DNA of 64,000 nt, taken from Fasciola hepatica (lineage: Eukaryota > Platyhelminthes > Trematoda > Plagiorchiida > Fasciolidae). The stretch is taken from NCBI GenBank assembly GCA_948099385.1, contig CANUEZ040000159.1, positions 7,830,501 through 7,894,500 of the forward strand, in the 5' to 3' direction. Numbering within the stretch: position 1 is the first letter of the stretch; each line of letters starts with the position of its first letter. The notes beneath the pieces were generated by a model. The model made no database searches. It was not told the origin of the DNA and saw only the letters and a list, made by a program, of their open reading frames with translations. This document shows, piece after piece, positions 15,913 to 28,758 of this stretch. A program made the translations under genes and the position numbers.

Positions 15913-16218
15913 AATTATGAAAAATCACACTTCTCATTCATTTGTCCGCTCCAAAATAAACAATATCCATTCACACTACACACCATTCAACATTAGATCC
16001 TACTGAACATATAACATCCGAGTGTACAACTACGAACACGAGTGGCCAGACGAGTACACACTACGCATACCTCACGACCGAAAAGACAAGAGCAAAACAC
16101 ATAGTGTGCTTCCCGCAACACATTCTATCCAAACAAATACATACTAAGTAATATCATCATGAACGCTTCCACATGCAGCCTCGTTGTTCGTTCGGTTACC
16201 AGTGACCCACACACGAAT

Positions 16219-18358
16219 AATTATGAAAAATCACACTTCTCATTCATTTGTCCACTCCAAAATAAACAATATCCATTCACACTACACACCATTCAACATT
16301 AGATCCTACTGAACATATAACATCCGAGTGTACAACTATGAACACGAGTGGCCAGACGAGTACACACCACACATACCTCACGACCGAAAAAACAAGAGCA
16401 AAACACATAGTGTGCTTCCCGCAACACATTCTATCCAAACAAATACATACTAAGTAATATCATCATGAACGCTTGCACATGCAGCCTCGTTGTTCGTTCG
16501 GTTACCAATGACCCACACACGAATAACTATGAAAAATCACACTTCTCATTCATTTGTCCACTCCAAAATAAACAATATCCATTCACACTACACACCATTC
16601 AACATTAGATCCTAATGAACATATAACATCCGAGTGTACAACTATGAACACGAGTGGCCAGACGAGTACACACTACGCATACCTCACGACCGAAAAGACA
16701 AGAGCAAAACACATAGTGTGCGTCCCGCAACACATTCTATCCAAACAAATACATACTAAGTAATATCATCATGAACACTTGCACATGCAGCCTCGTTGTT
16801 CGTTCGGTTACCAGTGACCCACACACGAATAATTATGAAAAATCACACTTCTCATTCATTTGTCCACTCCAAAATAAACAATATCCATTCACACTACACA
16901 CCATTCAACATTAGATCCTACTGAACATATAACATCCGAGTGTACAACTACGAACACGAGTGGCCAGACGAGTACACACTACGCATACCTCACGACCGAA
17001 AAGACAAGAGCAAAACACATAGTGTGCTTCCCGCAACACATTCTATCCAAACAAATACATACTAAGTAATATCATCATGAACGCTTGCACATGCATCCTC
17101 AATGTTCGTTCGGTTACCAGTGACCCACACACGAATAACTATGAAAAATCACACTTCTCATTCATTTGTCCACTCCAAAATAAACAATATCCATTCACAC
17201 TACACACCATTCAACATTAGATCCTACTGAACATATAACATCCGAGTGTACAACTATGAACACGAGTGGCCAGACGAGTACACACCACACATACCTCACG
17301 ACCGAAAAGACAAGAGCAAAACACATAGTGTGCTTCCCGCAACACATTCTATCCAAACATATACATACTAAGTAATATCATCATGAACGCTTGCACATGC
17401 AGCCTCAATGTTCGTTCGGTTACCAGTGACCCACACACGAATAACTATGAAAAATCACACTTCTCATTCATTTGTCCACTCCAAAATAAACAATATCCAT
17501 TCACACTACACACCATTCAACATTAGATCCTACTGAACATATAACATCCGAGTGTACAACTATGAACACGAGTGGCCAGACGAGTACACACCACACATAC
17601 CTCACGACCGAAAAGACAAGAGCAAAACACAGTGTGCTTCCCGCAACACATTCTATCCAAACAAATACATACTAAGTAATATCATCATGAACACTTGCAC
17701 ATGCAGCCTCGTTGTTCGTTCGGTTACCAGTGACCCACACACGAATAACTATGAAAAATCACACTTCTCATTCATTTATCCACTCCAAAATAAACAATAT
17801 CCATTCACACTACACACCATTCAACATTAGATCCTACTGAACATATAACATCCGAGTGTACAACTATGATCACGAGTGGCCAGACGAGTACACACTACGC
17901 ATACCTCACGACCGAAAAGACAAGAGCAAAACACATAGTGTGCTTCCCGCAACACATTCTATCCAAACAAATACATACTAAGTAATATCATCATGAACAC
18001 TTGCACATGCAGCCTCGTTGTTCGTTCGGTTACCAGTGACCCACACACGAATAATTATGAAAAATCACACTTCTCATCCATTTGTCCACTCCAAAATAAA
18101 CAATATCCATTCACACTACACACCATTCAACATTAGATCCTACTGAACATATAACATCCGAGTGTACAACTACGAACACGAGTGGCCAGACGAGTACACA
18201 CTACGCATACCTCACGACCGAAAAGACAAGAGCAAAACACATAGTGTGCTTCCCGCAACACATTCTATCCAAACAAATACATACTAAGTAATATCATCAT
18301 GAACACTTGCACATGCAGCCTCAATGTTCGTTCGGTTACCAGTGACCCACACACGAAT
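16219..18358. repeat. 7-monomer segment (2140 bp), copy 1 of the 11-monomer-offset duplication
   Basis: Seven monomers, including one 304-bp copy, whose marker order (aaaacaag, aatgaccc, tgcgtccc, gcatcctc, acatatac, 2-bp deletion, tttatcc, catccatt) is reproduced at 19583-21722. The spacing is 3364 bp, which is 11x306 minus 2, because one 2-bp deletion lies between equivalent points. By diagnostic sites the two copies look almost identical except near the end of the last monomer. Confidence 0.85.
17443..17746. repeat. 304-bp variant monomer (2-bp deletion), copy a
   Basis: The usual aaaacacatagtgtg reads aaaacacagtgtg here, losing two bases (at or ta; the exact pair is ambiguous) at the centre of the CACA-tag-TGTG inverted repeat. 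The loss shifts the register by 2 bp from here on and fuses two forward frames. That explains the 92-codon open frame at 17552-17830, which is not a gene. Confidence 0.95.
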
Positions 18359-18970
18359 AACTATGAAAAATCACACTTCTCATTCATTTATCCACTCCAA
18401 AATAAACAATATCCATTCACACTACACACCATTCAACATTAGATCCTACTGAACATATAACATCCGAGTGTACAACTATGATCACGAGTGGCCAGACGAG
18501 TACACACTACGCATACCTCACGACCGAAAAGACAAGAGCAAAACACATAGTGTGCTTCCCGCAACACATTCTATCCAAACAAATACATACTAAGTAATAT
18601 CATCATGAACACTTGCACATGCAGCCTCGTTGTTCGTTCGGTTACCAGTGACCCACACACGAATAATTATGAAAAATCACACTTCTCATCCATTTGTCCA
18701 CTCCAAAATAAACAATATCCATTCACACTACACACCATTCAACATTAGATCCTACTGAACATATAACATCCGAGTGTACAACTACGAACACGAGTGGCCA
18801 GACGAGTACACACTACGCATACCTCACGACCGAAAAGACAAGAGCAAAACACATAGTGTGCTTCCCGCAACACATTCTATCCAAACAAATACATACTAAG
18901 TAATATCATCATGAACACTTGCACATGCAGCCTCAATGTTCGTTCGGTTACCAGTGACCCACACACGAAT
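17747..18970. repeat. Tandem 2-monomer duplication (612 bp x 2)
   Basis: The pair of monomers at 17747-18358 (the first with tttatcc and tgatcac, the second with catccatt and cgaacac) is repeated directly at 18359-18970. No difference was seen by eye. The corresponding place after 21111 has only one copy of the pair, so this dimer expansion probably followed the 11-monomer duplication or was lost from the other copy. Confidence 0.8.
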
Positions 18971-19582
18971 AATTATGAAAAATCACACTTCTCATTCATT
19001 TGTCCGCTCCAAAATAAACAATATCCATTCACACTACACACCATTCAACATTAGATCCTACTGAACATATAACATCCGAGTGTACAACTACGAACACGAG
19101 TGGCCAGACGAGTACACACTACGCATACCTCACGACCGAAAAGACAAGAGCAAAACACATAGTGTGCTTCCCGCAACACATTCTATCCAAACAAATACAT
19201 ACTAAGTAATATCATCATGAACGCTTGCACATGCAGCCTCAATGTTCGTTCGGTTACCAGTGACCCACACACGAATAACTATGAAAAATCACACTTCTCA
19301 TTCATTTGTCCACTCCAAAATAAACAATATCCATTCACACTACACACCATTCAACATTAGATCCTACTGAACATATAACATCCGAGTGTACAACTACGAA
19401 CACGAGTGGCCAGACGAGTACACACTACGCATACCTCACGACCGAAAAGACAAGAGCAAAACACATAGTGTGCTTCCCGCAACACATTCTATCCAAACAA
19501 ATACATACTAAGTAATATCATCATGAACGCTTCCACATGCAGCCTCGTTGTTCGTTCGGTTACCAGTGACCCACACACGAAT

Positions 19583-21722
19583 AATTATGAAAAATCACAC
19601 TTCTCATTCATTTGTCCACTCCAAAATAAACAATATCCATTCACACTACACACCATTCAACATTAGATCCTACTGAACATATAACATCCGAGTGTACAAC
19701 TATGAACACGAGTGGCCAGACGAGTACACACCACACATACCTCACGACCGAAAAAACAAGAGCAAAACACATAGTGTGCTTCCCGCAACACATTCTATCC
19801 AAACAAATACATACTAAGTAATATCATCATGAACGCTTGCACATGCAGCCTCGTTGTTCGTTCGGTTACCAATGACCCACACACGAATAACTATGAAAAA
19901 TCACACTTCTCATTCATTTGTCCACTCCAAAATAAACAATATCCATTCACACTACACACCATTCAACATTAGATCCTAATGAACATATAACATCCGAGTG
20001 TACAACTATGAACACGAGTGGCCAGACGAGTACACACTACGCATACCTCACGACCGAAAAGACAAGAGCAAAACACATAGTGTGCGTCCCGCAACACATT
20101 CTATCCAAACAAATACATACTAAGTAATATCATCATGAACACTTGCACATGCAGCCTCGTTGTTCGTTCGGTTACCAGTGACCCACACACGAATAATTAT
20201 GAAAAATCACACTTCTCATTCATTTGTCCACTCCAAAATAAACAATATCCATTCACACTACACACCATTCAACATTAGATCCTACTGAACATATAACATC
20301 CGAGTGTACAACTACGAACACGAGTGGCCAGACGAGTACACACTACGCATACCTCACGACCGAAAAGACAAGAGCAAAACACATAGTGTGCTTCCCGCAA
20401 CACATTCTATCCAAACAAATACATACTAAGTAATATCATCATGAACGCTTGCACATGCATCCTCAATGTTCGTTCGGTTACCAGTGACCCACACACGAAT
20501 AACTATGAAAAATCACACTTCTCATTCATTTGTCCACTCCAAAATAAACAATATCCATTCACACTACACACCATTCAACATTAGATCCTACTGAACATAT
20601 AACATCCGAGTGTACAACTATGAACACGAGTGGCCAGACGAGTACACACCACACATACCTCACGACCGAAAAGACAAGAGCAAAACACATAGTGTGCTTC
20701 CCGCAACACATTCTATCCAAACATATACATACTAAGTAATATCATCATGAACGCTTGCACATGCAGCCTCAATGTTCGTTCGGTTACCAGTGACCCACAC
20801 ACGAATAACTATGAAAAATCACACTTCTCATTCATTTGTCCACTCCAAAATAAACAATATCCATTCACACTACACACCATTCAACATTAGATCCTACTGA
20901 ACATATAACATCCGAGTGTACAACTATGAACACGAGTGGCCAGACGAGTACACACCACACATACCTCACGACCGAAAAGACAAGAGCAAAACACAGTGTG
21001 CTTCCCGCAACACATTCTATCCAAACAAATACATACTAAGTAATATCATCATGAACACTTGCACATGCAGCCTCGTTGTTCGTTCGGTTACCAGTGACCC
21101 ACACACGAATAACTATGAAAAATCACACTTCTCATTCATTTATCCACTCCAAAATAAACAATATCCATTCACACTACACACCATTCAACATTAGATCCTA
21201 CTGAACATATAACATCCGAGTGTACAACTATGATCACGAGTGGCCAGACGAGTACACACTACGCATACCTCACGACCGAAAAGACAAGAGCAAAACACAT
21301 AGTGTGCTTCCCGCAACACATTCTATCCAAACAAATACATACTAAGTAATATCATCATGAACACTTGCACATGCAGCCTCGTTGTTCGTTCGGTTACCAG
21401 TGACCCACACACGAATAATTATGAAAAATCACACTTCTCATCCATTTGTCCACTCCAAAATAAACAATATCCATTCACACTACACACCATTCAACATTAG
21501 ATCCTACTGAACATATAACATCCGAGTGTACAACTACGAACACGAGTGGCCAGACGAGTACACACTACGCATACCTCACGACCGAAAAGACAAGAGCAAA
21601 ACACATAGTGTGCTTCCCGCAACACATTCTATCCAAACAAATACATACTAAGTAATATCATCATGAACGCTTCCACATGCAGCCTCATTGTTCGTTCGGT
21701 TACCAGTGACCCACACACGAAT
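19583..21722. repeat. 7-monomer segment (2140 bp), copy 2 of the 11-monomer-offset duplication
   Basis: Partner of the segment at 16219-18358 with the same order of private markers, including the identical 2-bp deletion. Its last monomer ends differently: cttccac plus cctcattg here, against cttgcac plus cctcaatg in copy 1. Its right part (from 20807) was itself copied again to 23253. Confidence 0.85.
20807..21110. repeat. 304-bp variant monomer (2-bp deletion), copy b
   Basis: Same 2-bp loss as in the copy at 17443, at about position 20994, in a monomer with the same neighbours. It is therefore inherited by segmental duplication rather than an independent event. The 92-codon open frame at 20916-21194 is again a by-product. 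Confidence 0.95.
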
Positions 21723-22640
21723 AACTATGAAAAATCACACTTCTCATTCATTTGTCCACTCCAAAATAAACAATATCCATTCACACTACACACCATTCAA
21801 CATTAGATCCTACTGAACATATAACATCCGAGTGTACAACTATGAACACGAGTGGCCAGACGAGTACACACCACACATACCTCACGACCGAAAAGACAAG
21901 AGCAAAACACATAGTGTGCTTCCCGCAACACATTCTATCCAAACAAATACATACTAAGTAATATCATCATGAACGCTTGCACATGCAGCCTCGTTGTTCG
22001 TTCGGTTACCAGTGACCCACACACGAATAATTATGAAAAATCACACTTCTCATTCATTTGTCCACTCCAAAATAAACAATATCCATTCACACTACACACC
22101 ATTCAACATTAGATCCTACTGAACATATAACATCCGAGTGTACAACTATGATCACGAGTGGCCAGACGAGTACACACTACGCATACCTCACGACCGAAAA
22201 GACAAGAGCAAAACACATAGTGTGCTTCCCGCAACACATTCTATCCAAACAAATACATACTAAGTAATATCATCATGAACGCTTGCACATGCAGCCTCAA
22301 TGTTCGTTCGGTTACCAGTGACCCACACACGAATAACTATGAAAAATCACACTTCTCATTCATTTGTCCACTCCAAAATAAACAATATCCATTCACACTA
22401 CACACCATTCAACATTAGATCCTACTGAACATATAACATCCGAGTGTACAACTATGAACACGAGTGGCCAGACGAGTACACACCACACATACCTCACGAC
22501 CGAAAAGACAAGAGCAAAACACATAGTGTGATTCCCGCAACACATTCTATCCAAACAAATACATACTAAGTAATATCATCATGAACACTTGCACATGCAG
22601 CCTCGTTGTTCGTTCGGTTACCAGTGACCCACACACGAAT
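20807..22640. repeat. 6-monomer segment (1834 bp), copy 1 of the 8-monomer-offset duplication
   Basis: Begins with the 304-bp deletion monomer, followed by the tttatcc, catccatt, ccacac/cctcgttg, tgatcac and tgattccc monomers. The same order occurs at 23253-25086, offset 2446 bp (8x306 minus 2). Small differences exist, for example attcatcc near 23583 in place of atttatcc, and end-of-monomer variants in the last copy. Confidence 0.82.
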
Positions 22641-23252
22641 AATTATGAAAAATCACACTTCTCATTCATTTGTCCACTCCAAAATAAACAATATCCATTC
22701 ACACTACACACCATTCAACATTAGATCCTACTGAACATATAACATCCGAGTGTACAACTACGAACACGAGTGGCCAGACGAGTACACACTACGCATACCT
22801 CACGACCGAAAAGACAAGAGCAAAACACATAGTGTGCTTCCCGCAACACATTCTATCCAAACAAATACATACTAAGTAATATCATCATGAACGCTTGCAC
22901 ATGCATCCCCAATGTTCGTTCGGTTACCAGTGACCCACACACGAATAACTATGAAAAATCACACTTCTCATTCATTTGTCCACTCCAAAATAAACAATAT
23001 CCATTCACACTACACACCATTCAACATTAGATCCTACTGAACATATAACATCCGAGTGTACAACTATGAACACGAGTGGCCAGACGAGTACACACTACGC
23101 ATACCTCACGACCGAAAAGACAAGAGCAAAACACATAGTGTGCTTCCCGCAACACATTCTATCCAAACAAATACATACTAAGTAATATCATCATGAACAC
23201 TTGCACATGCAGCCTCAATGTTCGTTCGGTTACCAGTGACCCACACACGAAT

Positions 23253-23556
23253 AACTATGAAAAATCACACTTCTCATTCATTTGTCCACTCCAAAATAAA
23301 CAATATCCATTCACACTACACACCATTCAACATTAGATCCTACTGAACATATAACATCCGAGTGTACAACTATGAACACGAGTGGCCAGACGAGTACACA
23401 CCACACATACCTCACGACCGAAAAGACAAGAGCAAAACACAGTGTGCTTCCCGCAACACATTCTATCCAAACAAATACATACTAAGTAATATCATCATGA
23501 ACACTTGCACATGCAGCCTCGTTGTTCGTTCGGTTACCAGTGACCCACACACGAAT
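23253..23556. repeat. 304-bp variant monomer (2-bp deletion), copy c
   Basis: Third copy of the 2-bp deletion, at about 23440, eight monomers after copy b. The derived 92-codon frame at 23362-23640 differs from the other two at one residue because of the attcatcc change. That change lies in the following monomer, not in the deletion itself. Confidence 0.95.
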
Positions 23557-25086
23557 AACTATGAAAAATCACACTTCTCATTCATTCATCCACTCCAAAA
23601 TAAACAATATCCATTCACACTACACACCATTCAACATTAGATCCTACTGAACATATAACATCCGAGTGTACAACTATGATCACGAGTGGCCAGACGAGTA
23701 CACACTACGCATACCTCACGACCGAAAAGACAAGAGCAAAACACATAGTGTGCTTCCCGCAACACATTCTATCCAAACAAATACATACTAAGTAATATCA
23801 TCATGAACACTTGCACATGCAGCCTCGTTGTTCGTTCGGTTACCAGTGACCCACACACGAATAATTATGAAAAATCACACTTCTCATCCATTTGTCCACT
23901 CCAAAATAAACAATATCCATTCACACTACACACCATTCAACATTAGATCCTACTGAACATATAACATCCGAGTGTACAACTACGAACACGAGTGGCCAGA
24001 CGAGTACACACTACGCATACCTCACGACCGAAAAGACAAGAGCAAAACACATAGTGTGATTCCCGCAACACATTCTATCCAAACAAATACATACTAAGTA
24101 ATATCATCATGAACGCTTGCACATGCAGCCTCATTGTTCGTTCGGTTACCAGTGACCCACACACGAATAACTATGAAAAATCACACTTCTCATTCATTTG
24201 TCCACTCCAAAATAAACAATATCCATTCACACTACACACCATTCAACATTAGATCCTACTGAACATATAACATCCGAGTGTACAACTATGAACACGAGTG
24301 GCCAGACGAGTACACACCACACATACCTCACGACCGAAAAGACAAGAGCAAAACACATAGTGTGCTTCCCGCAACACATTCTATCCAAACAAATACATAC
24401 TAAGTAATATCATCATGAACGCTTGCACATGCAGCCTCGTTGTTCGTTCGGTTACCAGTGACCCACACACGAATAATTATGAAAAATCACACTTCTCATT
24501 CATTTGTCCACTCCAAAATAAACAATATCCATTCACACTACACACCATTCAACATTAGATCCTACTGAACATATAACATCCGAGTGTACAACTATGATCA
24601 CGAGTGGCCAGACGAGTACACACTACGCATACCTCACGACCGAAAAGACAAGAGCAAAACACATAGTGTGCTTCCCGCAACACATTCTATCCAAACAAAT
24701 ACATACTAAGTAATATCATCATGAACGCTTGCACATGCAGCCTCAATGTTCGTTCGGTTACCAGTGACCCACACACGAATAACTATGAAAAATCACACTT
24801 CTCATTCATTTGTCCACTCCAAAATAAACAATATCCATTCACACTACACACCATTCAACATTAGATCCTACTGAACATATAACATCCGAGTGTACAACTA
24901 TGAACACGAGTGGCCAGACGAGTACACACCACACATACCTCACGACCGAAAAGACAAGAGCAAAACACATAGTGTGATTCCCGCAACACATTCTATCCAA
25001 ACAAATACATACTAAGTAATATCATCATGAACGCTTGCACATGCAGCCTCAATGTTCGTTCGGTTACCAGTGACCCACACACGAAT
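23253..25086. repeat. 6-monomer segment (1834 bp), copy 2 of the 8-monomer-offset duplication
   Basis: Partner of 20807-22640. It carries the third copy of the 2-bp deletion plus private changes (attcatcc near 23583, tgattccc near 24059), which are consistent with point mutation after copying. Similar monomers, without the deletion, recur again around 28759-29676. Confidence 0.8.
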
Positions 25087-26922
25087 AACTATGAAAAATC
25101 ACACTTCTCATTCATTTGTCCACTCCAAAATAAACAATATCCATTCACACTACACACCATTCAACATTAGATCCTACTGAACATATAACATCCGAGTGTA
25201 CAACTATGAACACGAGTGGCCAGACGAGTACACACTACGCATACCTCACGACCGAAAAGACAAGAGCAAAACACATAGTGTGCTTCCCGCAACACATTCT
25301 ATCCAAACAAATACATACTAAGTAATATCATCATGAACGCTTGCACATGCAGCCTCGTTGTTCGTTCGGTTACCAGTGACCCACACACGAATAACTATGA
25401 AAAATCACACTTCTCATTCATTTGTCCACTCCAAAATAAACAATATCCATTCACACTACACACCATTCAACATTAGATCCTACTGAACATATAACATCCG
25501 AGTGTACAACTATGAACACGAGTGGCCAGACGAGTACACACCACACATACCTCACGACCGAAAAGACAAGAGCAAAACACATAGTGTGCTTCCCGCAACA
25601 CATTCTATCCAAACAAATACATACTAAGAAATATCATCATGAACGCTTGCACATGCAGCCTCAATGTTCGTTCGGTTACCAGTGACCCACACACGAATAA
25701 CTATGAAAAATCACCCTTCTCATTCACTTGTCCACTCCAAAATAAACAATATCCATTCACACTACACACCATTCAACATTAGATCCTACTGAACATATAA
25801 CATCCGAGTGTACAACTATGAACACGAGTGGCCAGACGAGTACACACCACACATACCTCACGACCGAAAAGACAAGAGCAAAACACATAGTGTGCTTCCC
25901 GCAACACATTCTATCCAAACAAATACATACTAAGTAATATCATCATGAACACTTGCACATGCAGCCTCAATGTTCGTTCGGTTACCAGTGACCCACACAC
26001 GAATAATTATGAAAAATCACACTTCTCATTCATTTGTCCACTCCAAAATAAACAATATCCATTCACACTACACACCATTCAACATTAGATCCTACTGAAC
26101 ATATAACATCCGAGTGTACAACTACGAACACGAGTGGCCAGACGAGTACACACTACGCATACCTCACGACCGAAAAGACAAGAGCAAAACACATAGTGTG
26201 CTTCCCGCAACACATTCTATTCAAACAAATACATACTAAGTAATATCATCATGAACGCTTGCACATGCAGCCTCAATGTTCGTTCGGTTACCAGTGACCC
26301 ACACACGAATAACTATGAAAAATCACACTTCTCATTCATTTGTCCACTCCAAAATAAACAATATCCATTCACACTACACACCATTCAACATTAGATCCTA
26401 CTGAACATATAACATCCGAGTGTACAACTATGAACACGAGTGGCCAGACGAGTACACACCACACATACCTCACGACCGAAAAAACAAGAGCAAAACACAT
26501 AGTGTGCTTCCCGCAACACATTCTATCCAAACAAATACATACTAAGTAATATCATCATGAACGCTTGCACATGCAGCCTCGTTGTTCGTTCGGTTACCAA
26601 TGACCCACACACGAATAACTATGAAAAATCACACTTCTCATTCATTTGTCCACTCCAAAATAAACAATATCCATTCACACTACACACCATTCAACATTAG
26701 ATCCTACTGAACATATAACATCCGAGTGTACAACTATGAACACGAGTGGCCAGACGAGTACACACTACGCATACCTCACGACCGAAAAGACAAGAGCAAA
26801 ACACATAGTGTGCTTCCCGCAACACATTCTATCCAAACAAATACATACTAAGTAATATCATCATGAACACTTGCACATGCAGCCTCGTTGTTCGTTCGGT
26901 TACCAGTGACCCACACACGAAT

Positions 26923-28758
26923 AATTATGAAAAATCACACTTCTCATTCATTTGTCCACTCCAAAATAAACAATATCCATTCACACTACACACCATTCAA
27001 CATTAGATCCTACTGAACATATAACATCCAAGTGTACAACTACGAACACGAGTGGCCAGACGAGTACACACTACGCATACCTCACGACCGAAAAGACAAG
27101 AGCAAAACACATAGTGTGCTTCCCGCAACACATTCTATCCAAACAAATACATACTAAGTAATATCATCATGAACGCTTGCACATGCATCCTCAATGTTCG
27201 TTCGGTTACCAGTGACCCACACACGAATAACTATGAAAAATCACACTTCTCATTCATTTGTCCACTCCAAAATAAACAATATCCATTCACACTACACACC
27301 ATTCAACATTAGATCCTACTGAACATATAACATCCGAGTGTACAACTATGAACACGAGTGGCCAGACGAGTACACACCACACATACCTCACGACCGAAAA
27401 GACAAGAGCAAAACACATAGTGTGCTTCCCGCAACACATTCTATCCAAACATATACATACTAAGTAATATCATCATGAACGCTTGCACATGCAGCCTCAA
27501 TGTTCGTTCGGTTACCAGTGACCCACACACGAATAATTATGGAAAATCACACTTCTCATTCATTTGTCCACTCCAAAATAAACAATATCCATTCACACTA
27601 CACACCATTCAACATTAGATCCTACTGAACATATAACATCCGAGTGTACAACTATGAACACGAGTGGCCAGACGAGTACACACCACACATACCTCACGAC
27701 CGAAAAGACACGTGCAAAACACATAGTGTGCTTCCCGCAACACATTCTATCCAAACAAATACATACTAAGTAATATCATCATGAACACTTGCACATGCAG
27801 CCTCGTTGTTCGTTCGGTTACCAGTGACCCACACACGAATAACTATGAAAAATCACACTTCTCATTCATTTATCCACTCCAAAATAAACAATATCCATTC
27901 ACACTACACACCATTCAACATTAGATCCTAATGAACATATAACATCCGAGTGTACAACTACGAACACGAATGGCCAGACGAGTACACACTACGCATACCT
28001 CACGACCGAAAAGACAAGAGCAAAACACATAGTGTGCTTCCCGCAACACATTCTATCCAAACAAATACATACTAAGTAATATCATCATGAACGCTTGCAC
28101 ATGCATCCTCAATGTTCGTTCGGTTACCAGTGACCCACACACGAATAACTATGAAAAATCACACTTCTCATTCATTTGTCCACTCCAAAATAAACAATAT
28201 CCATTCACACTACACACCATTCAACATTAGATCCTACTGAACATATAACATCCGAGTGTACAACTATGAACACGAGTGGCCAGACGAGTACACACCACAC
28301 ATACCTCACGACCGAAAAGACAAGAGCAAAACACATAGTGTGCTTCCCGCAACACATTCTATCCAAACATATACATACTAAGTAATATCATCATGAACGC
28401 TTGCACATGCAGCCTCAATGTTCGTTCGGTTACCAGTGACCCACACACGAATAATTATGGAAAATCACACTTCTCATTCATTTGTCCACTCCAAAATAAA
28501 CAATATCCATTCACACTACACACCATTCAACATTAGATCCTACTGAACATATAACATCCGAGTGTACAACTATGATCACGAGTGGCCAGACGAGTACACA
28601 CTACGCATACCTCACGACCGAAAAGACAAGAGCAAAACACATAGTGTGCTTCCCGCAACACATTCTATCCAAACAAATACATACTAAGTAATATCATCAT
28701 GAACACTTGCACATGCAGCCTCAATGTTCGTTCGGTTACCAGTGACCCACACACGAAT
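26923..28758. repeat. 3-monomer HOR (918 bp), two copies
   Basis: The order gcatcctc monomer, acatatac monomer, tatggaa monomer occurs at 26923-27840 and again at 27841-28758. The copies are diverged: the first member changes from cgaacacgag to gaatggcc with tttatcc, and the third from tgaac plus acacgtgc to tgatc. This is either an old duplication or one followed by exchange with other monomers. Confidence 0.65.

Larger units (their letters stand above)
15913..25086. repeat. HOR domain 3: nested 11-monomer and 8-monomer segmental duplications
   Basis: Marker monomers repeat in order: tccgctcc (near 15947 and 19005), aatgaccc (16507 and 19871), tgcgtccc (near 16720 and 20084), gcatcctc (near 17094 and 20458), acatatac (near 17358 and 20722), the 2-bp deletion (17630 and 20994), tttatcc (near 17777 and 21141), catccatt (near 18076 and 21440). 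A second event repeats the deletion monomer and its followers 8 monomers on at 23253. The domain also contains a tandem 2-mer (17747-18970). Confidence 0.85.

Noticed and set aside
17552..17830. 92-codon open frame, repeated at 20916-21194 and 23362-23640
   Set aside because: It exists only because a 2-bp deletion joins two frames across satellite monomers; copy number follows the segmental duplications. No domain, signal or coding-like composition was seen.
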